DNA of 34,056 bases from JBBIGV01 sp037447335 (GCA_037447335.1 JBBIGV010000031.1:1-34056), one strand, 5' to 3'. Shown: positions 16,497-25,454, counted from the stretch's first letter. Notes: generated from the letters alone by a model not told the origin. Translations and numbers: made by a program.

Positions 16497-16514
16497 GAAT
16501 CCTGTCGTGGGTAC
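16497..16514 (+). repeat. 18-bp duplicate of the tRNA-Arg 3' end (att-like)
   Basis: GAATCCTGTCGTGGGTAC here is identical to 16405-16422, which covers the T-arm 3' half and the acceptor 3' strand of tRNA-Arg plus one flanking base. The two copies are 92 bases apart in direct orientation. Tyrosine recombinases commonly duplicate exactly this part of a tRNA gene when an element integrates. Here the space between the copies holds no gene, so it is probably a remnant attachment site. It stops 2 bases before the stop codon region of the phosphonate operon. Confidence 0.7.
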
Positions 16515-16516
16515 CA

Positions 16517-18379
16517 TCACTTGATTCTGATCTTATATTCTTTCAAATACGCTTCAAGCACAGCTAAAAATCTTTTTATATCTTCAACGTAAATCTGACC
16601 GATGTTAGATAAGCGAAAAGTATTTACCTTTGCTCCTTTACCTGGATAAATAGTAAATCCCCGCTCATAAAGATAATCGTGCATCTGGTTGAAGTTGTAA
16701 TTCGGGTCTTCAGGTTCGATGATTGCAGTTAACAGTTTAGCGTGATGTTCGTCATTAACTAAAAACCTGAAACCGAGCTTAAGCAATCCGTCTCTCAAAA
16801 CATTATACATATCTTCATATCTCTTCGCGCGTCCTGTTTCAGATTCAATGAAGTATTCATTTATCGCCTGACGCAGTGCATAAAAAATCTGCACCGGCGG
16901 AGTGAACTGCATCTGCTTGCTTTTTGTAAAGAAAGTATAATTATCAAATAAGTTGAAGTAGAAATTTCTTCTCTTATAGTTGGCTGTTTTATGCAGTGAT
17001 TCACGATTGCATATAACAAAACTTAAACCAGCCATACCCTGAATACATTTGTTAGCAGATGAAATAAGAAAGTGAATGTTATCTTTCTTTACATCTATCG
17101 GGATGCCGGCATAGGATGACATTGCATCTACAATTATTTCAAGATTGTACTTCTCTGCAAGTGCGGAAACCTTATCAATCGGATTTAATATACCTACAGT
17201 TGTTTCGTGATGAATGAAAGCAATGTGAGAAAGCTGCTCTTTGTTTTCAACTATCAGTTGTTCGAGCTTCTCAAAATCAATCGGATCGCCATAAGGTATA
17301 TCATACTTGACCTGTTTTATATTGTATCCTTCACAGATCTGCTGTATTCTTTTTCCATAGGCACCGTTGTTAATAACGAGCACGGCTTTGTCCTCAGGCA
17401 CTACAGAAGTTACGCAGGCTTCAACGCCGCCAGTTCCGGAGCTTGTAAATAATACAGCCTCGTGTGTTCCTTCACCGTGAACTACTTTTACAAGATCCTT
17501 GCGTATTCCTTCAACAAGATCACCAAATTCCAGTTCGCGGGGACAGATATCCTCAACAACTAATGCATACTTAACCGAATCGGTTGTAGCAGCCGGACCA
17601 GGATTAAGAAGAATGTTTCTTTCAACCTTCTTTGAAAGCTGCAATTCTGAATCTCTCTTTTTAATGAGCGGATAGATTTTACTTACAGCCCTTTGATGAT
17701 GGTTTTCATCATCTATTTCTATCCATGCAAGATCATCAATCAGTTCATAATTTATTTCAATATCGTTTGCTAAATCAGTCAGGCAATCTTCATAATGATA
17801 GTTTGATTTTTTATCAAACACCTTTTGAGCAAATGAATTCATTTTTTTATACAGGTCAAGTGATATTTTAGAAACTCCTACAAGCTCACCACCTAATTGT
17901 TTAATATCTTCAATTTGTTTCGACATATTTACGATTTGGTTTTCATTCACACCTACATAAACCTCATCACCGGCACCGGTTTTTCCGGAGAGCAGAATTG
18001 CATTTTGATATTCTGAGTTAAGAAGAGTTTGTAATGCATTCATCTCATAGATCAAATCAGATTCAAGCAGAAGGAAATCACTTTTAACCAGAGATCTTGC
18101 AGTCCAGAGTGAATACATACTGCCTGTAGTCTCAAACACATCATTCTTGATTGTTCTAACATAAGGATATTTTATTTTCAGCGTATCGTAATAATGGTTC
18201 TGAAAACCGGTTACTATTACGATTTCATTAACACCGGAATAAACTAATCTTGCGATTGATTCCTCGATTATCGGTTTGTCGCCAAGTTGAAGAAATCCTT
18301 TTGGTTTATCGTTATGGATACTACGAAGCCGTGAACCTATTCCGGCTGCGAGTATTACTGCAACTCTTACTCTGCTCAT
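16517..18379 (-). CDS. pntC: fused CTP:phosphonate cytidylyltransferase / 2-aminoethylphosphonate transaminase
   Basis: This 620-residue protein has two enzymes in one chain. Residues 1-~240 are a nucleotidyltransferase with 'ILAAGIGSRLRSIHNDKPKG' (9-28), 'LESDLIY' (Asp108) and 'EIDDENH' near 221-227, matching PntC/LicC-like cytidylyltransferases that make CMP-2-aminoethylphosphonate. Residues ~255-615 are a class V aminotransferase of the AEP:pyruvate type: 'LLNPGPAATTDSVK', 'SSGTGGVEACVTSV', 'VDAMSSYAG' (Asp418) and the PLP lysine Lys444 in 'SSANKCIQG'. This fusion is known from phosphonolipid makers such as Treponema. It is the last gene of the operon, 7 bases after the decarboxylase gene. 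The transaminase may run in the biosynthetic direction, aminating phosphonoacetaldehyde. Confidence 0.92.
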   Translation of the reverse strand: MSRVRVAVILAAGIGSRLRSIHNDKPKGFLQLGDKPIIEESIARLVYSGVNEIVIVTGFQNHYYDTLKIKYPYVRTIKNDVFETTGSMYSLWTARSLVKSDFLLLESDLIYEMNALQTLLNSEYQNAILLSGKTGAGDEVYVGVNENQIVNMSKQIEDIKQLGGELVGVSKISLDLYKKMNSFAQKVFDKKSNYHYEDCLTDLANDIEINYELIDDLAWIEIDDENHHQRAVSKIYPLIKKRDSELQLSKKVERNILLNPGPAATTDSVKYALVVEDICPRELEFGDLVEGIRKDLVKVVHGEGTHEAVLFTSSGTGGVEACVTSVVPEDKAVLVINNGAYGKRIQQICEGYNIKQVKYDIPYGDPIDFEKLEQLIVENKEQLSHIAFIHHETTVGILNPIDKVSALAEKYNLEIIVDAMSSYAGIPIDVKKDNIHFLISSANKCIQGMAGLSFVICNRESLHKTANYKRRNFYFNLFDNYTFFTKSKQMQFTPPVQIFYALRQAINEYFIESETGRAKRYEDMYNVLRDGLLKLGFRFLVNDEHHAKLLTAIIEPEDPNYNFNQMHDYLYERGFTIYPGKGAKVNTFRLSNIGQIYVEDIKRFLAVLEAYLKEYKIRIK

Positions 18380-18386
18380 TTTATCC

Positions 18387-19544
18387 TTATTTGGAATTGA
18401 TAAATTTTTGTAATCGTTCTTTTACCTGGTAAGGTTTTACTCCGGGTCTGCCGAGAGTTTTTGGAGAAACTTTTTTAATTTTGAAATGAATGAAAGTCGG
18501 ACCGGATTTTAATTCTTCAGATGTAAGGAATGAATTAAACGTCTGTAGATCATCAGTGGATACGGTATTTTTATAACCAAATCCTTTTGCCACAGATGTG
18601 AAAGAAACTGAATGGGACACAGTGCTTTGTCCGCCAGTTGAATCGTGGGCTTCGTTATCCAGAAGTATGTGAAACAAATTTTCCGGTTGATATGCACCAA
18701 CAGTTGCCATAGATCCGGTCCTCATTAACAAAGCACCGTCACCATCGATAACATAAACCTTTAATTCTGGTTTTGAGTAGGCTATCCCGAAACCAAATGC
18801 GAGTACGCATCCCATTGATCCAACCATATATAGCTGGTTTTCACGATCATCTAATTCGTATAACTCCCTGCCGGTCTTTCCGGTAGTTGCAACCACAACA
18901 GAATTTTTATCTGAAGCTTCCTGAATGGCTTTTAGTGCATCAGTTCTTGTGCTTCTATCGTTATAAGAAAGCGTGAAGTCATCTTTAATAGTTACTTCAA
19001 AATGAAATGGTTTATCTTTTCGTTTAGTCTGAAGTTCATAAGGGGAAACGTCATCCTTTTTCATAACGAAAACAAATGGTTTGCTTTCAGAGAGCATATA
19101 ATCATTTGCTGTGTTGAGAGCATCTATTATTAAATGACTTTCATTTGGGAAGAATGCCCATTTCAGTTTCATTGTGTTGAGCATATCAGTTAATATCTGT
19201 CCCATTAATTCATGCTGTGGTTCATCGGGATGTCCACCTGGCTCACCACGATAAGTAACAATAACCATCATCGGAATACGGAAAGTATCAGTGAGAGATG
19301 TTAAGGGATTTACCGCATTTCCGAAACCGGAATTCTGAAACATAACAACACTTCGTTTACCGGCAACCGTAACTCCTGCTGCTATTGCAATTGCATCGCC
19401 TTCATTCACAGCATCAACAAAGTGAAACTCCTCGTGATCAATTACATAGTTAATGAATGGTTTGAGATAAGAACAGGGTGTTCCTGTAAAAAAGTTGAAG
19501 CCGAGTGTAAGGCACTCATCTAAAAATTCATTTGCGTTGATCAT
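18387..19544 (-). CDS. aepY: phosphonopyruvate decarboxylase
   Basis: This 385-residue thiamine-diphosphate enzyme converts phosphonopyruvate to phosphonoacetaldehyde, the irreversible step that pulls phosphonate synthesis forward. The N-terminal pyrimidine-binding domain has 'FFTGTPCSYLKPFINYV' and the catalytic-type Glu48 in 'VNEGDAIAIAAG'. The C-terminal diphosphate-binding domain has the motif GDG (268-270) followed by Asn297 in 'LLDNEAHDSTGGQ'. The single-chain length and the 'GSMGCVLAFGFGIA' stretch match Ppd rather than sulfopyruvate decarboxylase. It sits between the mutase (38-base gap) and the transaminase genes, which confirms the assignment. The start is ATG 19544. Confidence 0.95.
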   Translation of the reverse strand: MINANEFLDECLTLGFNFFTGTPCSYLKPFINYVIDHEEFHFVDAVNEGDAIAIAAGVTVAGKRSVVMFQNSGFGNAVNPLTSLTDTFRIPMMVIVTYRGEPGGHPDEPQHELMGQILTDMLNTMKLKWAFFPNESHLIIDALNTANDYMLSESKPFVFVMKKDDVSPYELQTKRKDKPFHFEVTIKDDFTLSYNDRSTRTDALKAIQEASDKNSVVVATTGKTGRELYELDDRENQLYMVGSMGCVLAFGFGIAYSKPELKVYVIDGDGALLMRTGSMATVGAYQPENLFHILLDNEAHDSTGGQSTVSHSVSFTSVAKGFGYKNTVSTDDLQTFNSFLTSEELKSGPTFIHFKIKKVSPKTLGRPGVKPYQVKERLQKFINSK

Positions 19545-19582
19545 TATTACTCCGTTAAAGAAGAGAATTGTAATAAAAATAT

Positions 19583-21199
19583 TTATTGAAACGCTGCAAC
19601 ATTTCTAAGGTCTTTTAGATTATCAACATCAAGCCAGTGTCCGTCAATATAAACAACCTTTACCTGTATGCCTTTATTTATGAGATTACTCAGCAGGTCA
19701 GGCATTTTCAACTTTTCAAAATTTTCCTGTTTTGACATTGCCTCAAGCTCGGTTTTTATTATTGCTGAACCTGCGGAATTACTTTTAATAAGTCCGATCC
19801 ACTCACCATCGAACTGATCCGTATTTTTAAGTTCTGAAAATTTAATGCTTTTGAGAAAAACTGGTTCTTCCAAAAATTCCTTGGAGTATGGTTTTGTTGC
19901 AGTGATAAAATCACCGTGATTGCCGCAGCATCTTCTTTCAAGATTTGCATCAGCAACTACTATAATATCTCCTTCTTCATCTAAGAGTGAAGTTAGAATA
20001 AATTTTCTGTAAAGAATATCTCCGTAAGTTATTATAGTGGTTCCATCAATTTTATCTTTTGCTTTATACAAGGACACAAGTTCTCCTGTTGAAGCATAGT
20101 CATCATTATCAAAGTAATTTATATTCGGAAATGTGAATGCTTCTTTTTTATAACCTCTTACTATGGATATATCTTTTATTCCGCGCTCATTGAAAAGTTC
20201 GAGCATCTTTTTAATAAGCGGCTGTCCGTTAACACTTATCATTGCTTTGGGAACGTTCTCAGTTAACTCGCCAAGTTCTGCACCGCGCGAAGCTGCGAGA
20301 ATAATTCCGCTAATCTTTTCATGTTCAGGAGTTCTTAGATAGAGGTTTTCAGCCATCTGAAGTTCATCATCATTCTGAAGTCTGAATACTTCTTTCAGTG
20401 GTGCGACTTTATCTTCAACTTCGATAAGTGATTGAGTAGTATAAATTTTATTAACAGTTTCTTTCATTGCCGTAATAGCAGAACGAAGCTGATGATTTGC
20501 CCATATAACCAGGCTTATTCCTGCATCGCGGAAAACTTGAGTTGGTGTTGAATAATATTTAGTCGGAACAATAACAATTGGACATCTGTTTCCCCATTCT
20601 TTCATAAAGGCAAGAATCTCATCCGGTTTGGAAATTTTACTGTGCATTAAGATTGCATCTGCGCCAGCCTGCCTGTAAGCCTCAGCTCTTTTTAATGCTT
20701 CTGCAACTCCCCAACCGGCAATAAGCGCTTCAACTCTTGCAATGATGCAGAAATCATCATCAAGCTGACTGTCTTTACCGGCTTTTATTTTACCAGCGAA
20801 TTCTTCTATGTCTGCAAGTGGCTGCTTTTCTCCACGAATAAAGCTGTTTGTTTTTGGAAATAATTTATCTTCAATACAGACGCCGGCAATATTTCGTTGT
20901 TCAAGTTTTTTGACAAGGCGGCGCATATTGTTAAAGTTACCGTATCCGGTGTCTCCGTCAAGCAGAATAGGAATTGAAGTGGCGTCACTCATAAATTCTA
21001 CTACTTCAAGAACCTGAGTCCAGCTTGCTTCGTTATTATCACGTACACCAAGTGATGCACTTATTGATAGTCCGCTTCCCCAGATGCCTTTGAACCCAGC
21101 TTCTTCAGCAATTTTTGCAGATAAGCCATTATGCGCTTCCATTATAAATTCAAGTTCGGGACTTAGTAATAGATTTTTTAATTGTGTTGTCTTTTTCAT
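19583..21199 (-). CDS. aepX: phosphoenolpyruvate mutase fused to a nucleotidyltransferase-like domain
   Basis: The protein is about 538 residues. Residues ~5-290 form the PEP mutase, which makes the C-P bond by isomerising PEP to phosphonopyruvate: 'GSGLSISASLGVRD', 'LLDGDTGYGN' and the signature 'EDKLFPKTNS' at 110-119. Residues ~296-535 form a nucleotidyltransferase-like domain with 'PKAMISVNGQPLI', 'TYGDILY' and 'DGHWLDVDNLKDL'. Its first loop reads LAASRGAEL, lacking the Gly and Arg of the usual LAAGxGxR. The frame is open from a GTG at 21250, but ATG 21199 begins exactly where mutases normally begin (MKKTTQLKNLL) and is preferred. The gene follows the phosphatidyltransferase gene and precedes aepY. 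Confidence 0.93.
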   Translation of the reverse strand: MKKTTQLKNLLLSPELEFIMEAHNGLSAKIAEEAGFKGIWGSGLSISASLGVRDNNEASWTQVLEVVEFMSDATSIPILLDGDTGYGNFNNMRRLVKKLEQRNIAGVCIEDKLFPKTNSFIRGEKQPLADIEEFAGKIKAGKDSQLDDDFCIIARVEALIAGWGVAEALKRAEAYRQAGADAILMHSKISKPDEILAFMKEWGNRCPIVIVPTKYYSTPTQVFRDAGISLVIWANHQLRSAITAMKETVNKIYTTQSLIEVEDKVAPLKEVFRLQNDDELQMAENLYLRTPEHEKISGIILAASRGAELGELTENVPKAMISVNGQPLIKKMLELFNERGIKDISIVRGYKKEAFTFPNINYFDNDDYASTGELVSLYKAKDKIDGTTIITYGDILYRKFILTSLLDEEGDIIVVADANLERRCCGNHGDFITATKPYSKEFLEEPVFLKSIKFSELKNTDQFDGEWIGLIKSNSAGSAIIKTELEAMSKQENFEKLKMPDLLSNLINKGIQVKVVYIDGHWLDVDNLKDLRNVAAFQ

Positions 21200-21253
21200 T
21201 TTTCTTTTATTCAAATGCTTGTTATAAATATTAATTAAATGATGAACCACGAT

Positions 21254-22141
21254 TTAATGCTGATCGGGAACAGTTTTAAATTCTTTTGATGCTTTGTTAT
21301 CAATGTATTTTTGTAACAGCCATATTGCCATAGTAAATAAATTTCCGAAGATTAAGATATACCAGATATACCAATTGAGGCGATATAACAACGCACAAAT
21401 AATTAAAATGAATGCGTGAGTTGCCGTGCCGTTTAAATTCCATAAACGAACAAGTATTTTATTGTTTTTAACATACTCATCCGGTAATACCTGTTTAGTA
21501 TCGCTTGCCTTTTTCTTTGCATTCTGGATTTTTGAATAGTTGATGTAAAGCGATAACAACAACTTACTTACCGGCTGCCCGCCTCTGCGGTTAATAGCGT
21601 CATATTCCTGCTGAAAGCTCTCGAGTTCATTTTCAACAAAGTTAGGTTTTGCTTCGGTATTCGATATATATTCACTTCTGTAAAAATCAACCAGCCCTGC
21701 CTGAACAGCATAAGTTATTCCTGAAACAATAATAATCAGCCACCATTGAAGAGGATTTCCCCACACATACGCACCCCAGAAACCAATGCCAAGAAAAACA
21801 GAAAAGGTTGAAACATAATCAATTGTTCCGTCCAGCAGTCTTCCGAAAAGAGTTCCGTTTTTCTTAAGGCGCGCTAACTGACCATCGGCACAATCCAGCA
21901 TAGAACTTGTTGCAAGCAGTATTCCACCCATAAAAACGGATTCAACACTGCCTAGTCCTATTGATACACCGGCAAGGATTCCGAATATCATTGAAAAAAC
22001 GGAAATCTGATTAGGAGTTAAACTGGTTGGATAGATCAGCTTTACAAATATAAAAGCTAAAGGGCGAAAGAAGAGTAAATCTATAACTTCTTCAGCCTCA
22101 ATTACTTTTAATGATGCCTTATATTGGTTAAATATTGACAA
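21254..22141 (-). CDS. CDP-alcohol phosphatidyltransferase, probably phosphonolipid-forming
   Basis: This 295-residue membrane protein carries the complete CDP-OH-P signature D83-x2-DG-x2-AR-x8-G-x3-D-x3-D108 in 'DCADGQLARLKKNGTLFGRLLDGTIDY', which binds the CDP/CMP moiety and Mg2+. About six to seven membrane helices are visible, with a hydrophilic segment at ~155-215. As first gene of the phosphonate operon it probably joins CMP-2-aminoethylphosphonate to diacylglycerol, giving a phosphonolipid; this substrate is inferred from context. The start must be TTG 22141, since an in-frame TAA is two codons upstream and the next Met is inside the first membrane helix. A terminator-like hairpin separates it from cysS. 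Confidence 0.88.
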   Translation of the reverse strand: MSIFNQYKASLKVIEAEEVIDLLFFRPLAFIFVKLIYPTSLTPNQISVFSMIFGILAGVSIGLGSVESVFMGGILLATSSMLDCADGQLARLKKNGTLFGRLLDGTIDYVSTFSVFLGIGFWGAYVWGNPLQWWLIIIVSGITYAVQAGLVDFYRSEYISNTEAKPNFVENELESFQQEYDAINRRGGQPVSKLLLSLYINYSKIQNAKKKASDTKQVLPDEYVKNNKILVRLWNLNGTATHAFILIICALLYRLNWYIWYILIFGNLFTMAIWLLQKYIDNKASKEFKTVPDQH

Positions 22142-22248
22142 GTTTTATTGATAAAATATTTAAAATTTCCAACCCGAAATTAACAAAAATTAAGCTAAGT
22201 TGTCGGGACAAGACGTGCTCTCTGATTAATGACAAGAGGAATAATAAG

Positions 22249-22273
22249 TAGAAAAATAATCCGGTCTTCGGAT
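22249..22273 (-). terminator. probable intrinsic terminator after cysS
   Basis: On the minus strand ATCCG-AAGAC-CGGAT makes a 5-bp stem followed by TATTTTT. It lies about 20 bases after the cysS stop and about 110 bases before the phosphatidyltransferase start. It would separate the core block from the phosphonate operon, implying that the latter has its own promoter in 22142-22250, although I see no good -33/-7 pair there. Confidence 0.45.
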
Positions 22274-22293
22274 ACAAAATACAGGAAAGAAAA

Positions 22294-23718
22294 TTAACGG
22301 TTTAACCCGCTAATCTTATAAGATGTTTTCTCCTTTGTGTCCTTCAGTTCGATGCCAAGTTCTTTTAGCTTATCACGAATATAATCCGACATTGCGTAGT
22401 TTTTTTCGGCTTTTGCTTTGGATCTAACTTCAATGAGAAGTTTAATAAGATCGTGATCAAGGTCAGATTTGCTTACAGTGGTCTTTTCTGAAAAATCGGC
22501 AATGCCCAGTACATTAACCGCTGTTCTTTCGAGAAAATCTTTCACACTTAAATAGAATTCTTTATTGATCTTATCATTTTCAGAAATGGTACGATTAACT
22601 TCTTTAACGAAATCAAAAATTACCGCAACTGCCTGCGGTGTATTGAAATCATCATCCATTGCAGTTTGAAATGCACGGTAGAATTTTTCAAAATCAAAAT
22701 CCGGGTTGGCGGCACGGGCAGAATTATCTTTTAATTCGCCTATTACTTTATCAACAAGATTTTTTAATTTTTCTAATCCCCTCTGCGCGCCGGCAATCAG
22801 ATCATCGGTAAAATTCAAGGGACCCGCATAGTGAGCCTGTGCAAAGAACATACGGATTGCTTCAGCAGGATATTTATTGAGTACATCTCTGGCTGTAAAG
22901 AAATTCCCGAGTGATTTGGACATTTTCTCTTCATTAATATTAAGAAAGCCAAAATGGATCCAGTATTTAACGAAGGGCTTGTCATTAGCGGCTTCACTTT
23001 GTGCAATTTCATTTTCATGATGAGGAAAGATAAGATCAGTGCCTCCGGCATGAATATCAAAAGTTTCACCGAGGTGTTTACAGCTCATCGCCGAGCATTC
23101 GATGTGCCAGCCGGGTCTGCCTTTACCCCATGGGCTGTCCCAGTAAGGTTCGCCTTCCTTAGCTTTCTTCCACAGAGAGAAGTCCAGCGGATTTTTCTTT
23201 TCCTCATTTATCTCGATGCGCGCGCCGATTTCAAGTTCATCTGTTTTTTTTCCGCTTAGTTTACCATAACCGCTGAATTTTGACACATCATAAAAAACGT
23301 TACCGTTGATATTATAAGCCACACCTTTTTCTTCAAGATTGCTGATCATAACAATAATTTCATCCATATGTGCAGTAGCTTTTGGATAAACATCTGCTTC
23401 TTTAATCTTCAGCTTATTGATGTCTTCGAAGAATGCATCAGCAAATTTTTCAGCAAACTTTTGGGGATCAATTCCTTCTTCAACAGATTTTTTGATAATC
23501 TTATCATCTACATCTGTTATGTTCATAACGAACTTAACATTGTATCCTTTATATTCCAGATATCTTCTTACCATATCCGACATTATGAACGAACGCGCAT
23601 TGCCAATGTGGAAGTAATCATAAACGGTTGGACCGCAAACGTACATTTTTACGCCAGGCGGATTAAGCGGTTTAAACTCTTCTTTTTTCCGGGTTAGTGT
23701 GTTGTAAATTTTAAGCAT
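22294..23718 (-). CDS. cysS: cysteinyl-tRNA synthetase
   Basis: This 474-residue class I synthetase charges tRNA-Cys. The HIGH box is 'YFHIGNARS' (HIGN at 37-40), the KMSKS loop is at 265-269, and zinc ligands include Cys28 in 'VCGPTVYD', Cys208 in 'WHIECSAMS' and the His-His-Glu of 'PHHENEIAQSE' (232-242). The C-terminal helical bundle and 'AKAEKNYAMSDYIRDKLKELGIELKD' tail are typical. It lies 40 bases downstream of rluD on the same strand and may be transcribed with the upstream block. Nothing is unusual. Confidence 0.98.
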   Translation of the reverse strand: MLKIYNTLTRKKEEFKPLNPPGVKMYVCGPTVYDYFHIGNARSFIMSDMVRRYLEYKGYNVKFVMNITDVDDKIIKKSVEEGIDPQKFAEKFADAFFEDINKLKIKEADVYPKATAHMDEIIVMISNLEEKGVAYNINGNVFYDVSKFSGYGKLSGKKTDELEIGARIEINEEKKNPLDFSLWKKAKEGEPYWDSPWGKGRPGWHIECSAMSCKHLGETFDIHAGGTDLIFPHHENEIAQSEAANDKPFVKYWIHFGFLNINEEKMSKSLGNFFTARDVLNKYPAEAIRMFFAQAHYAGPLNFTDDLIAGAQRGLEKLKNLVDKVIGELKDNSARAANPDFDFEKFYRAFQTAMDDDFNTPQAVAVIFDFVKEVNRTISENDKINKEFYLSVKDFLERTAVNVLGIADFSEKTTVSKSDLDHDLIKLLIEVRSKAKAEKNYAMSDYIRDKLKELGIELKDTKEKTSYKISGLNR

Positions 23719-23758
23719 TGTGAAAAAATAATCTTTGATACAAATATATAAATAATTA

Positions 23759-24739
23759 CTAAGTCTTCAGATGTTCAATAAGCAATTTCATATCATCCGG
23801 TAATTCAGAATTGAACAGCATCGGCACTTTAGTTACGGGATGTAAGAAGCCGAGAGTTTTTGCATGAAGCGCCTGACGCGGCATTATATCAAGCAGGTTC
23901 TGAATTCTGTTTTTCATTTTTGGCAGCTCAGCGCCGTAAACAATTTTTGTCCCGCCGTACATTGTGTCGCCGAATATCGGATGATTTATTGACGAAAGGT
24001 GAACCCTGATCTGGTGTGTTCTGCCTGTTTTTAAATTAAGCTTAACGTGAGAAGCAAACTCATACTCTTCAACCACTTCATAAAAAGTGATTGCCTGCTT
24101 ACCTTCTGTTTTACTTATGGTATATTTTTTCCTGTCGCTTTTGCTTCTGGTGATAAGAGTATCAATAACGCCTTTTTTTTGTTTGAATACACCCCAGCAA
24201 ATTGCCCTGTATTCTCTTTCGGCAGAATGCTTAGAAAATTGTTCGGCGAGCTTTGCGTGAGTAAAGTCATCTTTAGCTACAACGAGCAGCCCGCTTGTAT
24301 CCTTATCTATGCGATGAACAATTCCCGGTCTGCCCGGTTCATTGAAACCGCTTAATTTTTTTGTATGGTGAAGCAGCGCATTGACCAAAGTTCCGGTATA
24401 ATTTGCAAATGCCGGATGCGCAACCATACCGGCGGGTTTATTTACAACAAGCAGATGATCATCTTCAAAAATAATATTCAGGGGGATGTCTTCCGGTTCA
24501 GCTTCTTCCGGTCTTGGTGTAATTGGCTGGTTAGCTATAATGATGTCGTTCGGCTGAACAATGTAACTGGGTTTAACAAATTTATCATTAACGGTTACAA
24601 ATTGATTTTCAATAAGCTGCTGAACTTTCGACCTTGTAGCATTCTCAATTGAATTTGTTAAGAAGACATCCAGACGTTCTTTGGATTTACCGGGAGGAAT
24701 TTCAAAGCGGTATTTCTTTTCCTTTATCAGTTTCGCCAT
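23759..24739 (-). CDS. rluD: RluD-family 23S rRNA pseudouridine synthase
   Basis: This 326-residue protein has an N-terminal S4 RNA-binding domain (about 20-75, 'RLDVFLTNSIENATRSKVQQLIENQFVTVN') and a RluA/RluD catalytic domain with 'GIVHRIDKDTSGLLVVAK', where Asp145 is the catalytic aspartate. 'GRTHQIRVHL' and 'HAKTLGFLHP' are further family blocks. RluD modifies helix 69 of 23S rRNA, but the exact target cannot be proven from sequence. The ATG at 24739 lies inside the end of the upstream lspA gene (38-base overlap), indicating coupling. Family assignment is certain; the RluD subtype is likely from the S4 domain and the lspA neighbour. Confidence 0.93.
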   Translation of the reverse strand: MAKLIKEKKYRFEIPPGKSKERLDVFLTNSIENATRSKVQQLIENQFVTVNDKFVKPSYIVQPNDIIIANQPITPRPEEAEPEDIPLNIIFEDDHLLVVNKPAGMVAHPAFANYTGTLVNALLHHTKKLSGFNEPGRPGIVHRIDKDTSGLLVVAKDDFTHAKLAEQFSKHSAEREYRAICWGVFKQKKGVIDTLITRSKSDRKKYTISKTEGKQAITFYEVVEEYEFASHVKLNLKTGRTHQIRVHLSSINHPIFGDTMYGGTKIVYGAELPKMKNRIQNLLDIMPRQALHAKTLGFLHPVTKVPMLFNSELPDDMKLLIEHLKT

Positions 24740-25454
24740 CTTCTTTGCCTTCGTTATCGGAGGGATTTTCTTCTTTGTTTGCGGATTCGGAATCGGTTTC
24801 CGCTTTTTTATCTCTGCCGGTAACAGTTAATGTTCCGATCAGTTTTTGTGATGAAAATTGTTTTTCGGCTTCAGCGAAATCAGAACCTGAAACTTCTTCT
24901 TCATCTTTTTTGCTTTCGGTGTGTTTCTTATAAAATAAAATAAGAATCAAAACTCCTGTTGTAACAGCCATATCGGCAATATTAAAAATGGGCCAGCGGT
25001 CAAAACTTTTTCCGAAGATATTTATGCTGAAGAAATCGAAATCAAGGAAGTCAACTACTTTTCCGTAAAATAAAGGAGCGTAATCATAAAAGACTCCGTA
25101 GAACATACGGTCAATAAGATTTCCAATTGCCCCGCCGAGAATAAACGCCAGTGACAATCGAAGGCTCAGCTTTTCTTTCCGGACAAGATATATGTAAATG
25201 ATAAGTCCGATACTTGCAACAAGCGAAAAAAGAGAAACCCAGACTTTGAATTTTATACCGGGGTCTAAACCGAAAGCCATTCCGGGGTTTTCAATAAAAG
25301 TAAGCCTGAAAAAATCTCCGATTATGGGGATTCTTTGTCCGTGTTCCATCCCGCGGTGATGGAAGTCCAGCATAGGGATTGAAAAACCCTTAACCAGCAG
25401 CTTTGTTACCTGGTCAATTATAACAATTACAAACGAGACGTATAATACTTTCAC
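24702..25454 (-). CDS. lspA: signal peptidase II (LspA), copy with acidic C-terminal extension
   Basis: This 250-residue inner-membrane aspartyl protease cleaves signal peptides of prolipoproteins. It has four membrane helices, 'ENPGMAFGLDPG' (55-66), and the catalytic aspartates Asp115 in 'GNLIDR' and Asp161 in 'FNIADM'. Residues ~178-250 are an extra hydrophilic, Glu/Asp/Lys-rich tail not found in typical LspA (about 160-200 residues). The start is GTG 25454, overlapping the stop of the second lspA gene by GTGA; its own end overlaps rluD by 38 bases. Both active-site residues are present, so it should be functional. The tail is of unknown purpose and may be cytoplasmic. Confidence 0.93.
   Translation of the reverse strand: MKVLYVSFVIVIIDQVTKLLVKGFSIPMLDFHHRGMEHGQRIPIIGDFFRLTFIENPGMAFGLDPGIKFKVWVSLFSLVASIGLIIYIYLVRKEKLSLRLSLAFILGGAIGNLIDRMFYGVFYDYAPLFYGKVVDFLDFDFFSINIFGKSFDRWPIFNIADMAVTTGVLILILFYKKHTESKKDEEEVSGSDFAEAEKQFSSQKLIGTLTVTGRDKKAETDSESANKEENPSDNEGKEDGETDKGKEIPL

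Noticed and set aside
16405..22290. The whole phosphonolipid operon as a tRNA-bounded island
   Set aside because: By eye no third copy of the 18-base repeat occurs near 22142-22293, and no integrase is present, so only the tRNA-proximal duplicate is supported.
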